Origin: an uncultured Oscillospiraceae bacterium
GTDB taxonomy: Bacteria > Bacillota > Clostridia > Oscillospirales > Oscillospiraceae
Assembly (NCBI GenBank): GCA_910587395.1
Contig: CAJULJ010000052.1
Span: forward strand, 1 to 18,277
DNA: 18,277 nucleotides
Direction of reading: 5' to 3'
The notes under the pieces were generated by a model. The model did not search any database and was not told the DNA's origin. It worked only from the letters and a program-made list of their open reading frames with translations. Made by a program: the position numbers and the translations under genes. Shown one piece after another: positions 1 through 6,688 of the stretch; position 1 is the stretch's first letter, and each line of letters opens with the position of its first letter.

Positions 1-1831
1 TGGTGGTCAGCCACATCATCTCCGGCTCGTTCTCGCCCAGGCCCTTGGAGCGCTGCACGTCCAGCTTCTTCCCCTCCATGGAGGCCAGGACGTCGTTTTT
101 CTCCTTGTCGGAGTAGGCGAACCAGGTTTTTTCCTTATAGGTGATCTCATACAGGGGAGACTCGGCGATATAGACGTACCCCTTCTCGATGAGGGTGGGC
201 GTCAGGCGGTACAGCATGGTCAGCAGCAGCGTGCGGATCTGGAAGCCGTCCACGTCGCCATCGGTGCAGATGACCACCTTGTTCCAGCGCAGGTTATCCA
301 GGTCAAAAGCGTTCAGGTCTTTGACGTGCTTATCCTTGACCTCCACCCCGCAGCCGATGACCTTCAGCAGGTCAATGATGATATCGCTTTTGAAGATACG
401 AGCGTAGTCGGCCTTGAGGCAGTTCAGGATTTTGCCACGGATAGGCATGCACGCCTGGAACTCGCTGTCCCGGGCCTGCTTCACGCTGCCCAGAGCCGAG
501 TCGCCCTCCACAATGTAGAGCTCGCTTCTGGTCACATCCTTGGTGCGGCAGGGGACAAACTTCTGCACCCGGTTGGAGATGTCCACCGAGCCGGACAGCT
601 TCTTTTTGATGCCCAGGCGGGTTTTTTCCGCCGTCTCCCTTGAGCGCTTGTTCACCAGCACCTGTCCGGCGATCTTCTCCGCGTCCATGGGGTTCTCGAT
701 GAAGTAGACCTCAAACTGGGAGCGGAGGAACTCGGTCATGGCCTCCTGGACGAATTTGTTGGTGATGGACTTTTTCGTCTGGTTCTCATAGCTGGTCTGG
801 GTGGAGAAGTTGTTGGACACCAGCACCAGCGCGTCCTGGATGTCGTTGAAGGTGATTTTGCTCTCGTTTTTCTGATATTTATTGTTCTGCTTCAGCCAGC
901 CGTCGATGGCGGACACAAAGGCGGAGCGCATGGCCTTTTCCGGGGACCCGCCGTGCTCCAGCCAGGAGGAGTTGTGATAGTGTTCAATGACCTGCACCGT
1001 ATTGGAGAAGCAGAAGGACACGGACAGCTTCACCTTGTACTCGCTCTTGTCCGCCCGGTCGCGGCCCCGGCGCTCCGACTGCCAGAACACGGGGGCGGTG
1101 AGGGGGTCCTCGCCCGCCAGCTCGGTGACGTAGTCGATGATGCCGTTCTCGTAGCGGAAGTCCATCGTCTCGAACTTCCCGCCGGTCTGGTTCCGGAAAC
1201 GGAACGTCACGCCTGCGTTGACCACCGCCTGACGCTTCATCACGTCGGTGTAGTAGTCCACGGGGATGTCAATGTCGGTGAACACATCCAGATCAGGCTT
1301 CCAGTGGAACTTGGAGCCGGTCTTTTTCCGGTCGGCGGGCTCCTTTTTCATCTCGCCTACGATCTCGCCCTTCTCGAAATGAAGGGTGTACTTGAAGCCA
1401 TCCCGATAGATCACCGCGTCGAAATACTCGCTGGCGTACTGGGTGGCGCAGGAGCCCAGGCCGTTCAAGCCCAGGGAGTACTCGTAGTTGTCCCCGCCGC
1501 CATCCTTGTACTTGCCGCCGGCGTACAGCTCGCAGAACACCAGCTCCCAGTTATAGCGGCCCTCCGCCTCGTTCCAGTCCACCGGGCAGCCCCGGCCGAA
1601 GTCCTCCACCTCGATGGACTTGTCCTCGTACCGGGTGACGGTGATGAGATCGCCGTGGCCCTCCCGGGCCTCGTCGATGGCGTTGGATAAAATTTCAAAG
1701 ACGGCGTGCTCGCACCCCTCCAGCCCGTCGGAGCCAAAGATGACGCCCGGACGCTTGCGCACCCGGTCCGCGCCCTTCAGGGCGGAGATGGAATCGTTGC
1801 CGTACTGCTGTTTTGGTGTGGACCTTGCCAT
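1..1831 (-). CDS. Type IIA topoisomerase ATPase subunit (GyrB/ParE-like), partial
   Basis: ATP-binding and Toprim subunit of a gyrase or topoisomerase IV-type enzyme, which passes one DNA duplex through another using ATP. About 610 residues are visible; the C-terminus lies beyond the left edge. The start is the ATG at 1831, with GAGGTG five bases upstream. Seen in the translation: RKRPGVIFGS near residue 25; a GHKL ATPase site with E46, N50 and D53, then DFGRG at 77-81 and the glycine loop GLNGLGS at 121-127; the Toprim EGDSA at 442-446, the acidic DGDVDG at 524-529, and KGLGE close to the edge. The usual GyrB spelling is DADVDG, and the ATPase lid is also divergent (ELYAGGKY). It therefore looks like the divergent extra GyrB/ParE paralogue found in many Clostridia rather than the main gyrB next to recF, but this is inferred. 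A ParC/GyrA-like partner may follow outside the window. Confidence 0.88.
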   Translation of the reverse strand, partial: MARSTPKQQYGNDSISALKGADRVRKRPGVIFGSDGLEGCEHAVFEILSNAIDEAREGHGDLITVTRYEDKSIEVEDFGRGCPVDWNEAEGRYNWELVFCELYAGGKYKDGGGDNYEYSLGLNGLGSCATQYASEYFDAVIYRDGFKYTLHFEKGEIVGEMKKEPADRKKTGSKFHWKPDLDVFTDIDIPVDYYTDVMKRQAVVNAGVTFRFRNQTGGKFETMDFRYENGIIDYVTELAGEDPLTAPVFWQSERRGRDRADKSEYKVKLSVSFCFSNTVQVIEHYHNSSWLEHGGSPEKAMRSAFVSAIDGWLKQNNKYQKNESKITFNDIQDALVLVSNNFSTQTSYENQTKKSITNKFVQEAMTEFLRSQFEVYFIENPMDAEKIAGQVLVNKRSRETAEKTRLGIKKKLSGSVDISNRVQKFVPCRTKDVTRSELYIVEGDSALGSVKQARDSEFQACMPIRGKILNCLKADYARIFKSDIIIDLLKVIGCGVEVKDKHVKDLNAFDLDNLRWNKVVICTDGDVDGFQIRTLLLTMLYRLTPTLIEKGYVYIAESPLYEITYKEKTWFAYSDKEKNDVLASMEGKKLDVQRSKGLGENEPEMMWLTT

Positions 1832-1936
1832 AGCTGCACCTCTATTGCTGCTCCTCAGTTGGGAGGAAAATGTGGAATCGAAACGGATGGCGGCGAAAAG
1901 CGCCCCATCCGGGGGCTGGTTAGGCCTTAATTATAT

Positions 1937-1966
1937 AGTATACCGCAAAATGGGAGGAAACGTCAA
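1937..1966 (-). promoter_or_regulatory. Sigma-A-type promoter of the topoisomerase gene
   Basis: On the minus strand a TTGACG -35 (1961-1966) and a TATACT -10 (1937-1942) are separated by 18 bp, about 106 bp before the topoisomerase ATG. A second TATAAT-like stretch lies just downstream. The leader between the promoter and the gene shows no recognisable riboswitch. Confidence 0.6.
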
Positions 1967-1998
1967 GGGAGAGCGGGGAAAGTTCCGTCAAATGCACA

Positions 1999-2029
1999 TT
2001 GGCAGCCGCCCTGAAAGGGTGGCTGCCAA
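1999..2029 (-). terminator. Hairpin downstream of the flavoprotein gene
   Basis: Arms 1999-2012 and 2016-2029 form a 14-bp stem with a three-base loop (one internal A-C mismatch on the minus strand, G-U on the plus strand). It starts 19 bp past the stop of the minus-strand flavoprotein gene. No clear T-tract follows, so it is either a weak terminator or an RNA 3'-end stabiliser. Confidence 0.5.
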
Positions 2030-2047
2030 CCATGTACTGAAACCGGT

Positions 2048-2740
2048 TCATGAGTGCCACGGGCACTTTTTCTCCGTCCATCCCTTGCTTTGCCAATAGC
2101 GCGCGTCCGCCTCATTCCATCCGCGCTTCTGCATCTGACGCATAACGGCGAAAAAGAGCTTTGTTTTCACAGACGGCCTGACGCGTCCCTGTCCTGCTTT
2201 GAGCCTGCGGGCCAGCCTGTCCAGTTTCCGCTCAACGCTCCGCTTCTTTTTCCCGCTGACCTGCTCCCAGGAGGTCTCATGGACCGCAACGCCGTACTGA
2301 TAGGTTTTTGCCACGCCCCAAAAGAACGTGCTGTCGGCCATATCCCGGTTTACGCTTTTCATCCCGGCCCCAGCGGCAGTGGAAATACAGACCGCTTGTT
2401 TGGAGAACATTTTTTCTTCGGGCCGGTGCACCATCCAGCGCCAGCCGTAATGGTCCAAAAAGGCTTTCATCGCCCCTGTCGTGTGATACACATAGACAGG
2501 GCTCGCCAAAATCAGCACATCGGCGCGGTCCATCGCCTGTGTGATGGGAGCCAGCTTTTCAAAATGCGGACAGCGCTTCTCCGATTCGATAAAGCAGGCA
2601 GTACAACCCACGCAAAACTCCCCAAAGTCCCGCGGCAGAAAGAACTCCGTGACCTCACCGCCCAGCTTCTCCGCCAGCAGCCGTGCAATATGGCAGGTGG
2701 AACCCTGGTGGCTTTGGCCGTGAATGATGGTTATTCTCAA
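2048..2740 (-). CDS. Flavodoxin-fold NAD(P)H-dependent oxidoreductase, iron-sulfur flavoprotein-like
   Basis: A 230-residue flavodoxin-fold protein. It begins with the FMN phosphate loop of this family (IIHGQSHQGST, residues 5-15) and has the second flavin contact segment ASPVYVYHTTGAMKAFLDH at 79-97. Four cysteines lie close together at 43, 46, 49 and 57 (CVGCTAC then C). This resembles the compact cluster motif of iron-sulfur flavoproteins, so it may carry a [4Fe-4S] centre beside FMN; that is inferred. The C-terminal ~60 residues are basic. The start is TTG at 2740: an in-frame TAA sits directly before it, and the residues after it match the usual N-terminus of the family. The ribosome binding site is poor. 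The gene follows ychF by 19 bp with no promoter between, so it is probably cotranscribed and perhaps translationally coupled. The substrate is unknown. Confidence 0.82.
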   Translation of the reverse strand: MRITIIHGQSHQGSTCHIARLLAEKLGGEVTEFFLPRDFGEFCVGCTACFIESEKRCPHFEKLAPITQAMDRADVLILASPVYVYHTTGAMKAFLDHYGWRWMVHRPEEKMFSKQAVCISTAAGAGMKSVNRDMADSTFFWGVAKTYQYGVAVHETSWEQVSGKKKRSVERKLDRLARRLKAGQGRVRPSVKTKLFFAVMRQMQKRGWNEADARYWQSKGWTEKKCPWHS

Positions 2741-2759
2741 TTATAACCGCCGCTTTCTG

Positions 2760-3857
2760 TTATACATTGAACCTAAAGAGGATAATGTCCCCATCCTGCA
2801 CCACATACTCCTTGCCCTCGGAGCGGATCAGCCCTTTTTCCCGGGCGGCGGCCATGGTGCCGCAGGCCTTCAAATCCTCGAAGGCCACCGTCTCCGCCCG
2901 GATGAACCCCCGCTCAAAGTCGGTGTGTATTTTACCCGCCGCCTGGGGGGCCTTGGTGCCCCGGGTGATGGTCCAGGCCCGGCACTCATCCTCACCGGAG
3001 GTCAGGAAGGAGATCAGCCCCAGCAGGGTGTAGCTGGCCTTGATAAGCCGGTCCAGGCCGGACTCGGCGATGCCCAAATCCTCCAGGAACATAGCCTTCT
3101 CATCGGCGGGCAGCTCGGCGATTTCCGCCTCCAGCTTGGCGCACACCGGAATGACCTGAGCCCCTTCTACGGCGGCCCGCTCCGAAACCTGATGATAATA
3201 AGGCACGCCCGCCGGGTCCGCAAATCCGTCCTCGTCCAGGTTGGCGGCGTAGATCACCGGCTTGAGGGACAGCAGCTCACTGGTGGCGATGAGGGCGGCA
3301 TCCTCCTCATCCACTTCACTGAGATAGGACCGGACGGACCTGCCGTCATTCAGCCAGTCCCGCAGGCCCTCGAACACCTCCGCCTCGTGGTTGAACTTCT
3401 TGTCCGCCTTGGCCGCTTTTCGGGCCTTGTCAATGCGGCGGTCCGCCATCTCCACATCCGCCATAATCAGCTCCAGGTCGATGATGTCCATGTCCCGCAC
3501 GGGGTCGGTGGAGCCCTCCACGTGGATGACGTTCTCGTCGTCGAAGCACCGCACCACGTGGACGATAGCGGCACACTCCCGAATGTTGGCCAAAAATTTG
3601 TTGCCCAGGCCCTCTCCCTTGGAGGCGCCCTTCACCAGTCCGGCGATGTCCACGAACTCCACCACGGCAGGGGTGGTTTTCTTGGGCTGGTAAAAACTGC
3701 TCAGCCAGTCCAGGCGGCTGTCCGGCACGGCCACGACGCCCACATTGGGCTCAATGGTGCAAAAGGGATAGTTGGCGCTTTCCGCGCCTGCGTTGGTGAT
3801 GGCGTTGAACAGGGTCGATTTTCCCACGTTGGGAAGGCCCACGATTCCTAACTTCAT
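2760..3857 (-). CDS. ychF: Redox-regulated ATPase YchF (OLA1 family)
   Basis: Obg-family P-loop NTPase that prefers ATP, binds ribosomes and is linked to stress and redox responses. Length is 365 residues, normal for YchF. Visible motifs: G1 GLPNVGKST at 7-15; the effector region NYPFCTIEPNVG at 29-40; G3 DIAG at 70-73, followed by the glycine-rich stretch KGASKGEGLGNKFL; and NLDE at 206-209 in place of the NKxD guanine motif, as expected for YchF's relaxed base specificity. A helical insert covers roughly 130-200 and a TGS domain covers the last ~85 residues (FLTSGEDECRAWTI to the end). The start is the ATG at 3857 with AAGGAG 13 bases upstream and a closer GAGG. It has its own promoter at 3907-3935 and leads a two-gene unit with the flavoprotein. 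Confidence 0.97.
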   Translation of the reverse strand: MKLGIVGLPNVGKSTLFNAITNAGAESANYPFCTIEPNVGVVAVPDSRLDWLSSFYQPKKTTPAVVEFVDIAGLVKGASKGEGLGNKFLANIRECAAIVHVVRCFDDENVIHVEGSTDPVRDMDIIDLELIMADVEMADRRIDKARKAAKADKKFNHEAEVFEGLRDWLNDGRSVRSYLSEVDEEDAALIATSELLSLKPVIYAANLDEDGFADPAGVPYYHQVSERAAVEGAQVIPVCAKLEAEIAELPADEKAMFLEDLGIAESGLDRLIKASYTLLGLISFLTSGEDECRAWTITRGTKAPQAAGKIHTDFERGFIRAETVAFEDLKACGTMAAAREKGLIRSEGKEYVVQDGDIILFRFNV

Positions 3858-3906
3858 ATATCCTCACAACTCCTTTGTTTTCAACGGTTTCTGAAACATC
3901 TACGCC

Positions 3907-3935
3907 ATTTTACTCTTTGGGCGGGACGATTTCAA
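3907..3935 (-). promoter_or_regulatory. ychF promoter whose -35 overlaps the integrase stop codon
   Basis: On the minus strand TTGAAA (3930-3935) and TAAAAT (3907-3912) are exactly 17 bp apart, placing transcription start about 40 bp before the ychF ATG. The TGA stop of the integrase (3932-3934) lies inside the -35 hexamer, so half of this promoter is element-derived sequence. Confidence 0.62.
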
Positions 3936-5125
3936 GTAGAAACCATGCTTGTATGGTTTGCTTCAAACTGCCGCACGGCTTTGGACAAAGATTCCTCCGT
4001 TACATGTACGTAGGTGTCCATGGTGGTCTGTATGCTGGAATGTCCCAGCAGCTTCTGCAAGACCTTTGGCTGCATACCACCCTCAATGGCCCGGGTGGCG
4101 TAGGTGTGACAGAGTGTGTGCATGGAGAAGGGCGCAATCCCGGCGGCTTCGCACAGCTTGTACAGGTGCGTATCATAGGAACTGTTCTTGTTCGGCATCC
4201 CGGTACGGAAGTTGATGAACACCAAATCACGCATAACGAGGGAAGAGCTTCTCCCCTTCCGGCGGTCTGTGTAGATCAGCACCTGGGACAATTCTTCTGA
4301 CATTTTCCGGGTTTCCCGCTCCTCATAAATCTCCCAGAGGATGCTGTACGCCCGGTTGGTCAGTGGGATGGTCTGATAGCTGGTCTGGGTCTTGGGCGGG
4401 CCAGCCCTCCAGACGTGCTGATTGTGGCGAAACTCCAACGTCTTGTTCACGGTCAGCGTCCGGGCCTCCCAGTCGATAGCGTCCCAGGTCAGGCCAATCA
4501 ATTCTCCGGTCCGCAGCCTGGTTTCCAGAATCAAGGCGTACTGCCGGTAGTTGTGGGACGATTGGGCCGCTTCCAGAAATTTAGCCTGTTCCTCTACGGT
4601 CAGTACACGGTGGTCAGCGGGGGCACGGACGGGTTTTTTATAGCGAACACCGTCCATGGGGTGCATGCTGATGATGTCGTTCATGACGGCGGCGCGGAAC
4701 ATGGTCCCCATGGCAATGTACGCCTGCCGGATGGTTGACCCGGCGTATACCGCCATCATCCGATTCAATATTATCTTGCAGTGCATGGGCTTTACATCTA
4801 CCATGCACATTCTGCCGATCACGGGCTGAATATTCCGCTCGTACCGCTCCTTATAGTTCCGGCGGGTGTTTAGGGACAGGTCAAAGATGATCTTATCGAA
4901 CCAATAGTTGAACCAGGAATCAACGGTCATAGTTGACGTGGGGCCGAGGCCGCTATGCATATCCTCATACCTCGCGTCAGCCAGCCAATTCCGGGCTTCC
5001 GGCAGGGTGTCAAAATACTTTTCGATTCGCTTTCTCAATCTTGTGACGTACCTCGCCGAATACTTCTTATCCTTTCGCTGAGACAGCCCCTTTCCACATT
5101 CTTTTCCTTTTAGGTCTTTTCCCAT
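3932..5125 (-). CDS. int: Tyrosine recombinase/integrase of an integrative element, catalytic Arg lost
   Basis: Phage/ICE-type site-specific recombinase, full length at 397 residues. It has an N-terminal arm-binding domain (KGLSQRKDKKYSARY), a SAM-like core-binding domain (about 66-170) and a C-terminal catalytic domain. Numbered from the ATG at 5125: R205 (RLRTGE), K245 (GPPKTQ), H336 (MHTLCHTYAT), H362 (LLGHSS) and nucleophile Y372 (MDTYVHV). The second catalytic arginine of the HxxR box is cysteine (C339, codon TGT). The usually invariant Gly two residues before R205 is Arg (AGG). Each is one transition away from the expected codon, so the protein is probably inactive although the frame is open. 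An in-frame TTG at 5131 exists, but the ATG at 5125 has AGGGG nine bases upstream. An excisionase remnant precedes it, giving the usual xis-int order. Confidence 0.9.
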   Translation of the reverse strand: MGKDLKGKECGKGLSQRKDKKYSARYVTRLRKRIEKYFDTLPEARNWLADARYEDMHSGLGPTSTMTVDSWFNYWFDKIIFDLSLNTRRNYKERYERNIQPVIGRMCMVDVKPMHCKIILNRMMAVYAGSTIRQAYIAMGTMFRAAVMNDIISMHPMDGVRYKKPVRAPADHRVLTVEEQAKFLEAAQSSHNYRQYALILETRLRTGELIGLTWDAIDWEARTLTVNKTLEFRHNQHVWRAGPPKTQTSYQTIPLTNRAYSILWEIYEERETRKMSEELSQVLIYTDRRKGRSSSLVMRDLVFINFRTGMPNKNSSYDTHLYKLCEAAGIAPFSMHTLCHTYATRAIEGGMQPKVLQKLLGHSSIQTTMDTYVHVTEESLSKAVRQFEANHTSMVST

Positions 5126-5156
5126 GCTCAAAGACCCCTTTTCTTTGATGGAGATG

Positions 5157-5207
5157 GGGAAAGAGCCTGATATAACTACCGTAGTATATCATATCAGCTC
5201 TTTTCCC
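5157..5207. repeat. Nested imperfect inverted repeat at the integrase promoter
   Basis: Outer arms 5157-5173 and 5191-5207 pair with small bulges. Inside, 5168-5179 and 5181-5191 form a second near-palindrome around position 5180. The inner repeat covers the integrase -10 box, which fits an operator for a repressor of int, or a hairpin in the leader. No cognate regulator remains in the window. Confidence 0.55.
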
Positions 5208-5211
5208 GCAA
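5183..5211 (-). promoter_or_regulatory. Integrase promoter with extended -10
   Basis: On the minus strand TTGCGG (5206-5211) and TATACT (5183-5188) are 17 bp apart, with a TG one base before the -10. It starts transcription about 60 bp upstream of the integrase start codon and is embedded in the inverted repeat 5157-5207. Confidence 0.55.
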
Positions 5212-5222
5212 CTGTTGAAATG

Positions 5223-5324
5223 CTAAATTACAAGCTGACGGCTGATGAAGCCCTCAAATTCTTTCCGCTTCACGAGCTTTTTGGTACCCACATACAGAAC
5301 AAACGGGCAGTTAAGCTGAGCTGT
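5223..5324 (-). pseudogene. Excisionase (Xis) C-terminal remnant
   Basis: A 33-codon open stretch bounded by a TGA at 5325-5327 and ending at TAG 5223-5225. It contains CPFVLYVGTKKLVKRKEF and ends ISRQLVI. This resembles the last third of Tn916-type Xis proteins, where a hydrophobic strand, a Gly/Asn turn and an IKRKxFE motif precede the end. Its place, just upstream of int on the same strand, is the normal xis-int arrangement. The N-terminal winged-helix part is missing; istB sequence takes its place. The assignment rests on a short match recalled from the family, so it is moderate. Confidence 0.55.
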
Positions 5325-5751
5325 TCAATGAGCTGATGGCAATTCACGTAGTAAGTGGAGAACCGATGCTGGGCGGCCACAAGGCCCAAAGCTGAGGCCA
5401 GATGGGTCTTGCCACACCTGACGGGCCGAGGAAAACCACATTCTCGCCATTTTCCAGGAAACGCATGGTGGCCAACTCGTCGATTTGGCGCTTGTCAATG
5501 GAGGGCTGGAAGGAGAAATCGAAGTCGCCCAGGGTCTTCTTGATGGGAAAGCCGGATATCTGGATCTGCTTCTCATAAGCCCGTTTTCGCTTGGATTTGG
5601 CCTCTTCCGCAAAGATATGATCCAAAACATCCACAATGTTGAGGTTTTCTGCCACAGCCCGTTCCAGGTAGTTGTCCAGAATTTCCAGTGTGTTTTTCAT
5701 CTTGAGGGCTTCCAGGTTTTCCCTCAGCCTGTCCATGGTAAATTCAGTCAT
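5316..5751 (-). pseudogene. istB: IS21-family istB (ATP-binding transposition helper), frameshifted and truncated
   Basis: IstB is the AAA+ partner of the IstA transposase. The start ATG (5749-5751) overlaps the istA stop, as is normal in IS21 elements. The N-terminal ~110 residues look intact (MTEFTMDRLRENLEALKM and later FLENGENVVFLGPSG). In the Walker A the reading frame changes at about 5412: minus-strand GGTGTGGCAAG lacks one G relative to the expected GGTGTGGGCAAG. In the next frame the protein continues as GKTHLASALGL, AAQHRFSTYYVNCHQLIEQL and then stops resembling IstB near 5316-5320. About 100 C-terminal residues, including the Walker B and sensor regions, are absent. Not functional. 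Confidence 0.88.
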
Positions 5752-6158
5752 ACAGCGCCTCGTCATATCTGGACAAATCGGACGGTTTCAAGGGGAAATC
5801 AATGACCTTACCCTGTTCTAACAGAACATTTTCTGCGTCCATCGTCTGTTTCAACGTAAGCCGTCTGTAATGCTGAGGATTGGCAACCTTGTTGGAAGCA
5901 GTTCCGCTCTGCTTCGTCCCTGCCTGCGGCGAGGACTACGCCCGCTCCATTCCTTCCTCCTCTCCCCACAAAAGCGGAAGGGCGCTTTTGCGGGGACCCC
6001 ATAGTTTCTCTGGTACGATATCCTATGCAGAGCAATCTGCTTCCCCTCGTAATACGCTGCCAACATGTTATCGAGGGCCACGACTGCCACATCTTTGCCG
6101 ACGTACTCCGCTGGCACGGAGTACTGATTGCCGGCGTATGAGATGAGGCAGTCTTGCC
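5744..6158 (-). pseudogene. istA: IS21-family istA transposase, C-terminal fragment split by an insert
   Basis: Only the last ~100 codons of the DDE transposase remain. The upstream piece reads DCLISYAGNQYSVPAEYVGK, then LAAYYEGKQIALHRISYQRNYG (to about 6001). The downstream piece, in another frame, reads NPQHYRRLTLKQTMDAENVL and then PSDLSRYDEALYD, ending at the TGA 5744-5746 that overlaps the istB start. Between them lie about 110 bases without IstA similarity. Removing them would restore one frame and the usual IstA spacing between the Tyr/Arg/Asn-rich strand and the NPxHYR motif. The catalytic DDE domain and the left end of the IS are missing; the similarity fades around 6158. Confidence 0.8.
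5887..5996. repeat. ~110-nt structured insert inside istA
   Basis: Sequence foreign to istA with two hairpins. Arms 5964-5976 and 5983-5995 pair over 13 positions (one mismatch) around a six-base loop. Arms 5895-5901 and 5909-5915 pair over seven bases around a seven-base loop. The length (110, not divisible by 3) is deduced from the frame change it causes. It could be a MITE-like repeat or a small RNA-like element. Exact ends and a target duplication cannot be fixed by eye; flanking bases 5882-5886 and 5997-6000 were assigned to istA. Confidence 0.55.
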
Positions 6159-6224
6159 GCGCTTGCGGTAAGGCTGATTGCTAAGGCGATGAAATACGCA
6201 GCGGAAGCTATTAAAATGGAGTAG
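6147..6224 (+). pseudogene. Unidentified coding scrap, plus strand
   Basis: A 25-codon open stretch ending in TAG. It reads GSLAALAVRLIAKAM followed by KYAAEAIKME, an alanine-rich amphipathic helix. It has no start codon with a ribosome binding site. Together with the next scrap it may be the decayed C-terminal end of one plus-strand gene of the mobile element. The family is not recognised, and chance is possible. Confidence 0.25.
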
Positions 6225-6247
6225 GCCGCAGACGAATGAGTTTCTAG

Positions 6248-6325
6248 CGGGCCGGGGCTAGGTATGACGGCATCCGGCAGTACAATCTGATTGACTGGTT
6301 GCTGGATGAACAGTCCGATTCCTAA
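6248..6325 (+). pseudogene. 3' end of an unidentified plus-strand gene of the mobile element
   Basis: A 25-codon stretch reading RYDGIRQYNLIDWLLDEQSDS before a TAA at 6323-6325. Its composition is protein-like, and a strong terminator hairpin begins two bases after the stop, so it is probably a genuine gene end. Stops and a frame change separate it from the scrap at 6147-6224. I cannot name the family; an element-encoded protein such as a relaxase or regulator is possible but unsupported. Confidence 0.35.
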
Positions 6326-6327
6326 CA

Positions 6328-6358
6328 GGGGCCCTGCGGCGGCAAGCCGCAGGGCCCC
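6328..6358 (+). terminator. Strong GC-rich hairpin terminator
   Basis: A perfect 13-bp stem, arms 6328-6340 and 6346-6358 (GGGGCCCTGCGGC on the left), with a five-base loop, followed by TTAATAT. It directly follows the stop of the plus-strand scrap. The T-tract is short. It marks the apparent right edge of recognisable mobile-element coding sequence. Confidence 0.7.
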
Positions 6359-6360
6359 TT

Positions 6361-6688
6361 AATATCAGGCAGGGATTGTTAGGTTTCTCTGGAGCATTTC
6401 GGCAATAACCGCAGCCGCTCCAAAGGAATATGAAGCGCATAGCCTGCACTTGTTTTCTCGGAGAACAGCTGGGCAGTCTTTTCCTTTCACCTGACTGCTG
6501 GGCGGCAAGCTCATACACCCGTCCCGTTTCTGTTTTCACCGCCCGCTGACGCCAACGGAGATGGATCCCAAGCGGATGACGTTGACCGTCCGGCGAGGGA
6601 TTTTGGGTTCACCATCCGCCCATTCCCGCCATAGGATAGCTTGCAGACCGTCCGCGGGGCGGTTCGCGCGGGAAAGGAGCAAAGAATC
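6361..6688. other. Intergenic stretch before feoA, no gene recognised
   Basis: About 330 bases. On the minus strand there is a 35-codon open piece near 6375-6480 (KTAQLFSEKTSAGYALHIP...) that looks protein-like but has no start, no ribosome binding site and no family I recognise; it may be further element debris. No convincing promoter, Fur/DtxR box or riboswitch for feoAB was found. A TTGACC at about 6583 has no good -10 at the right distance. Confidence 0.4.

Noticed and set aside
953..1690. 245-codon plus-strand open frame opposite the topoisomerase gene
   Set aside because: Shadow of a conserved coding sequence with intact GHKL and Toprim motifs.
6575..6625. Promoter and iron box for feoAB
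   Set aside because: TTGACC near 6583 lacks a -10 at a proper distance, and no Fur- or DtxR-like palindrome was recognisable.
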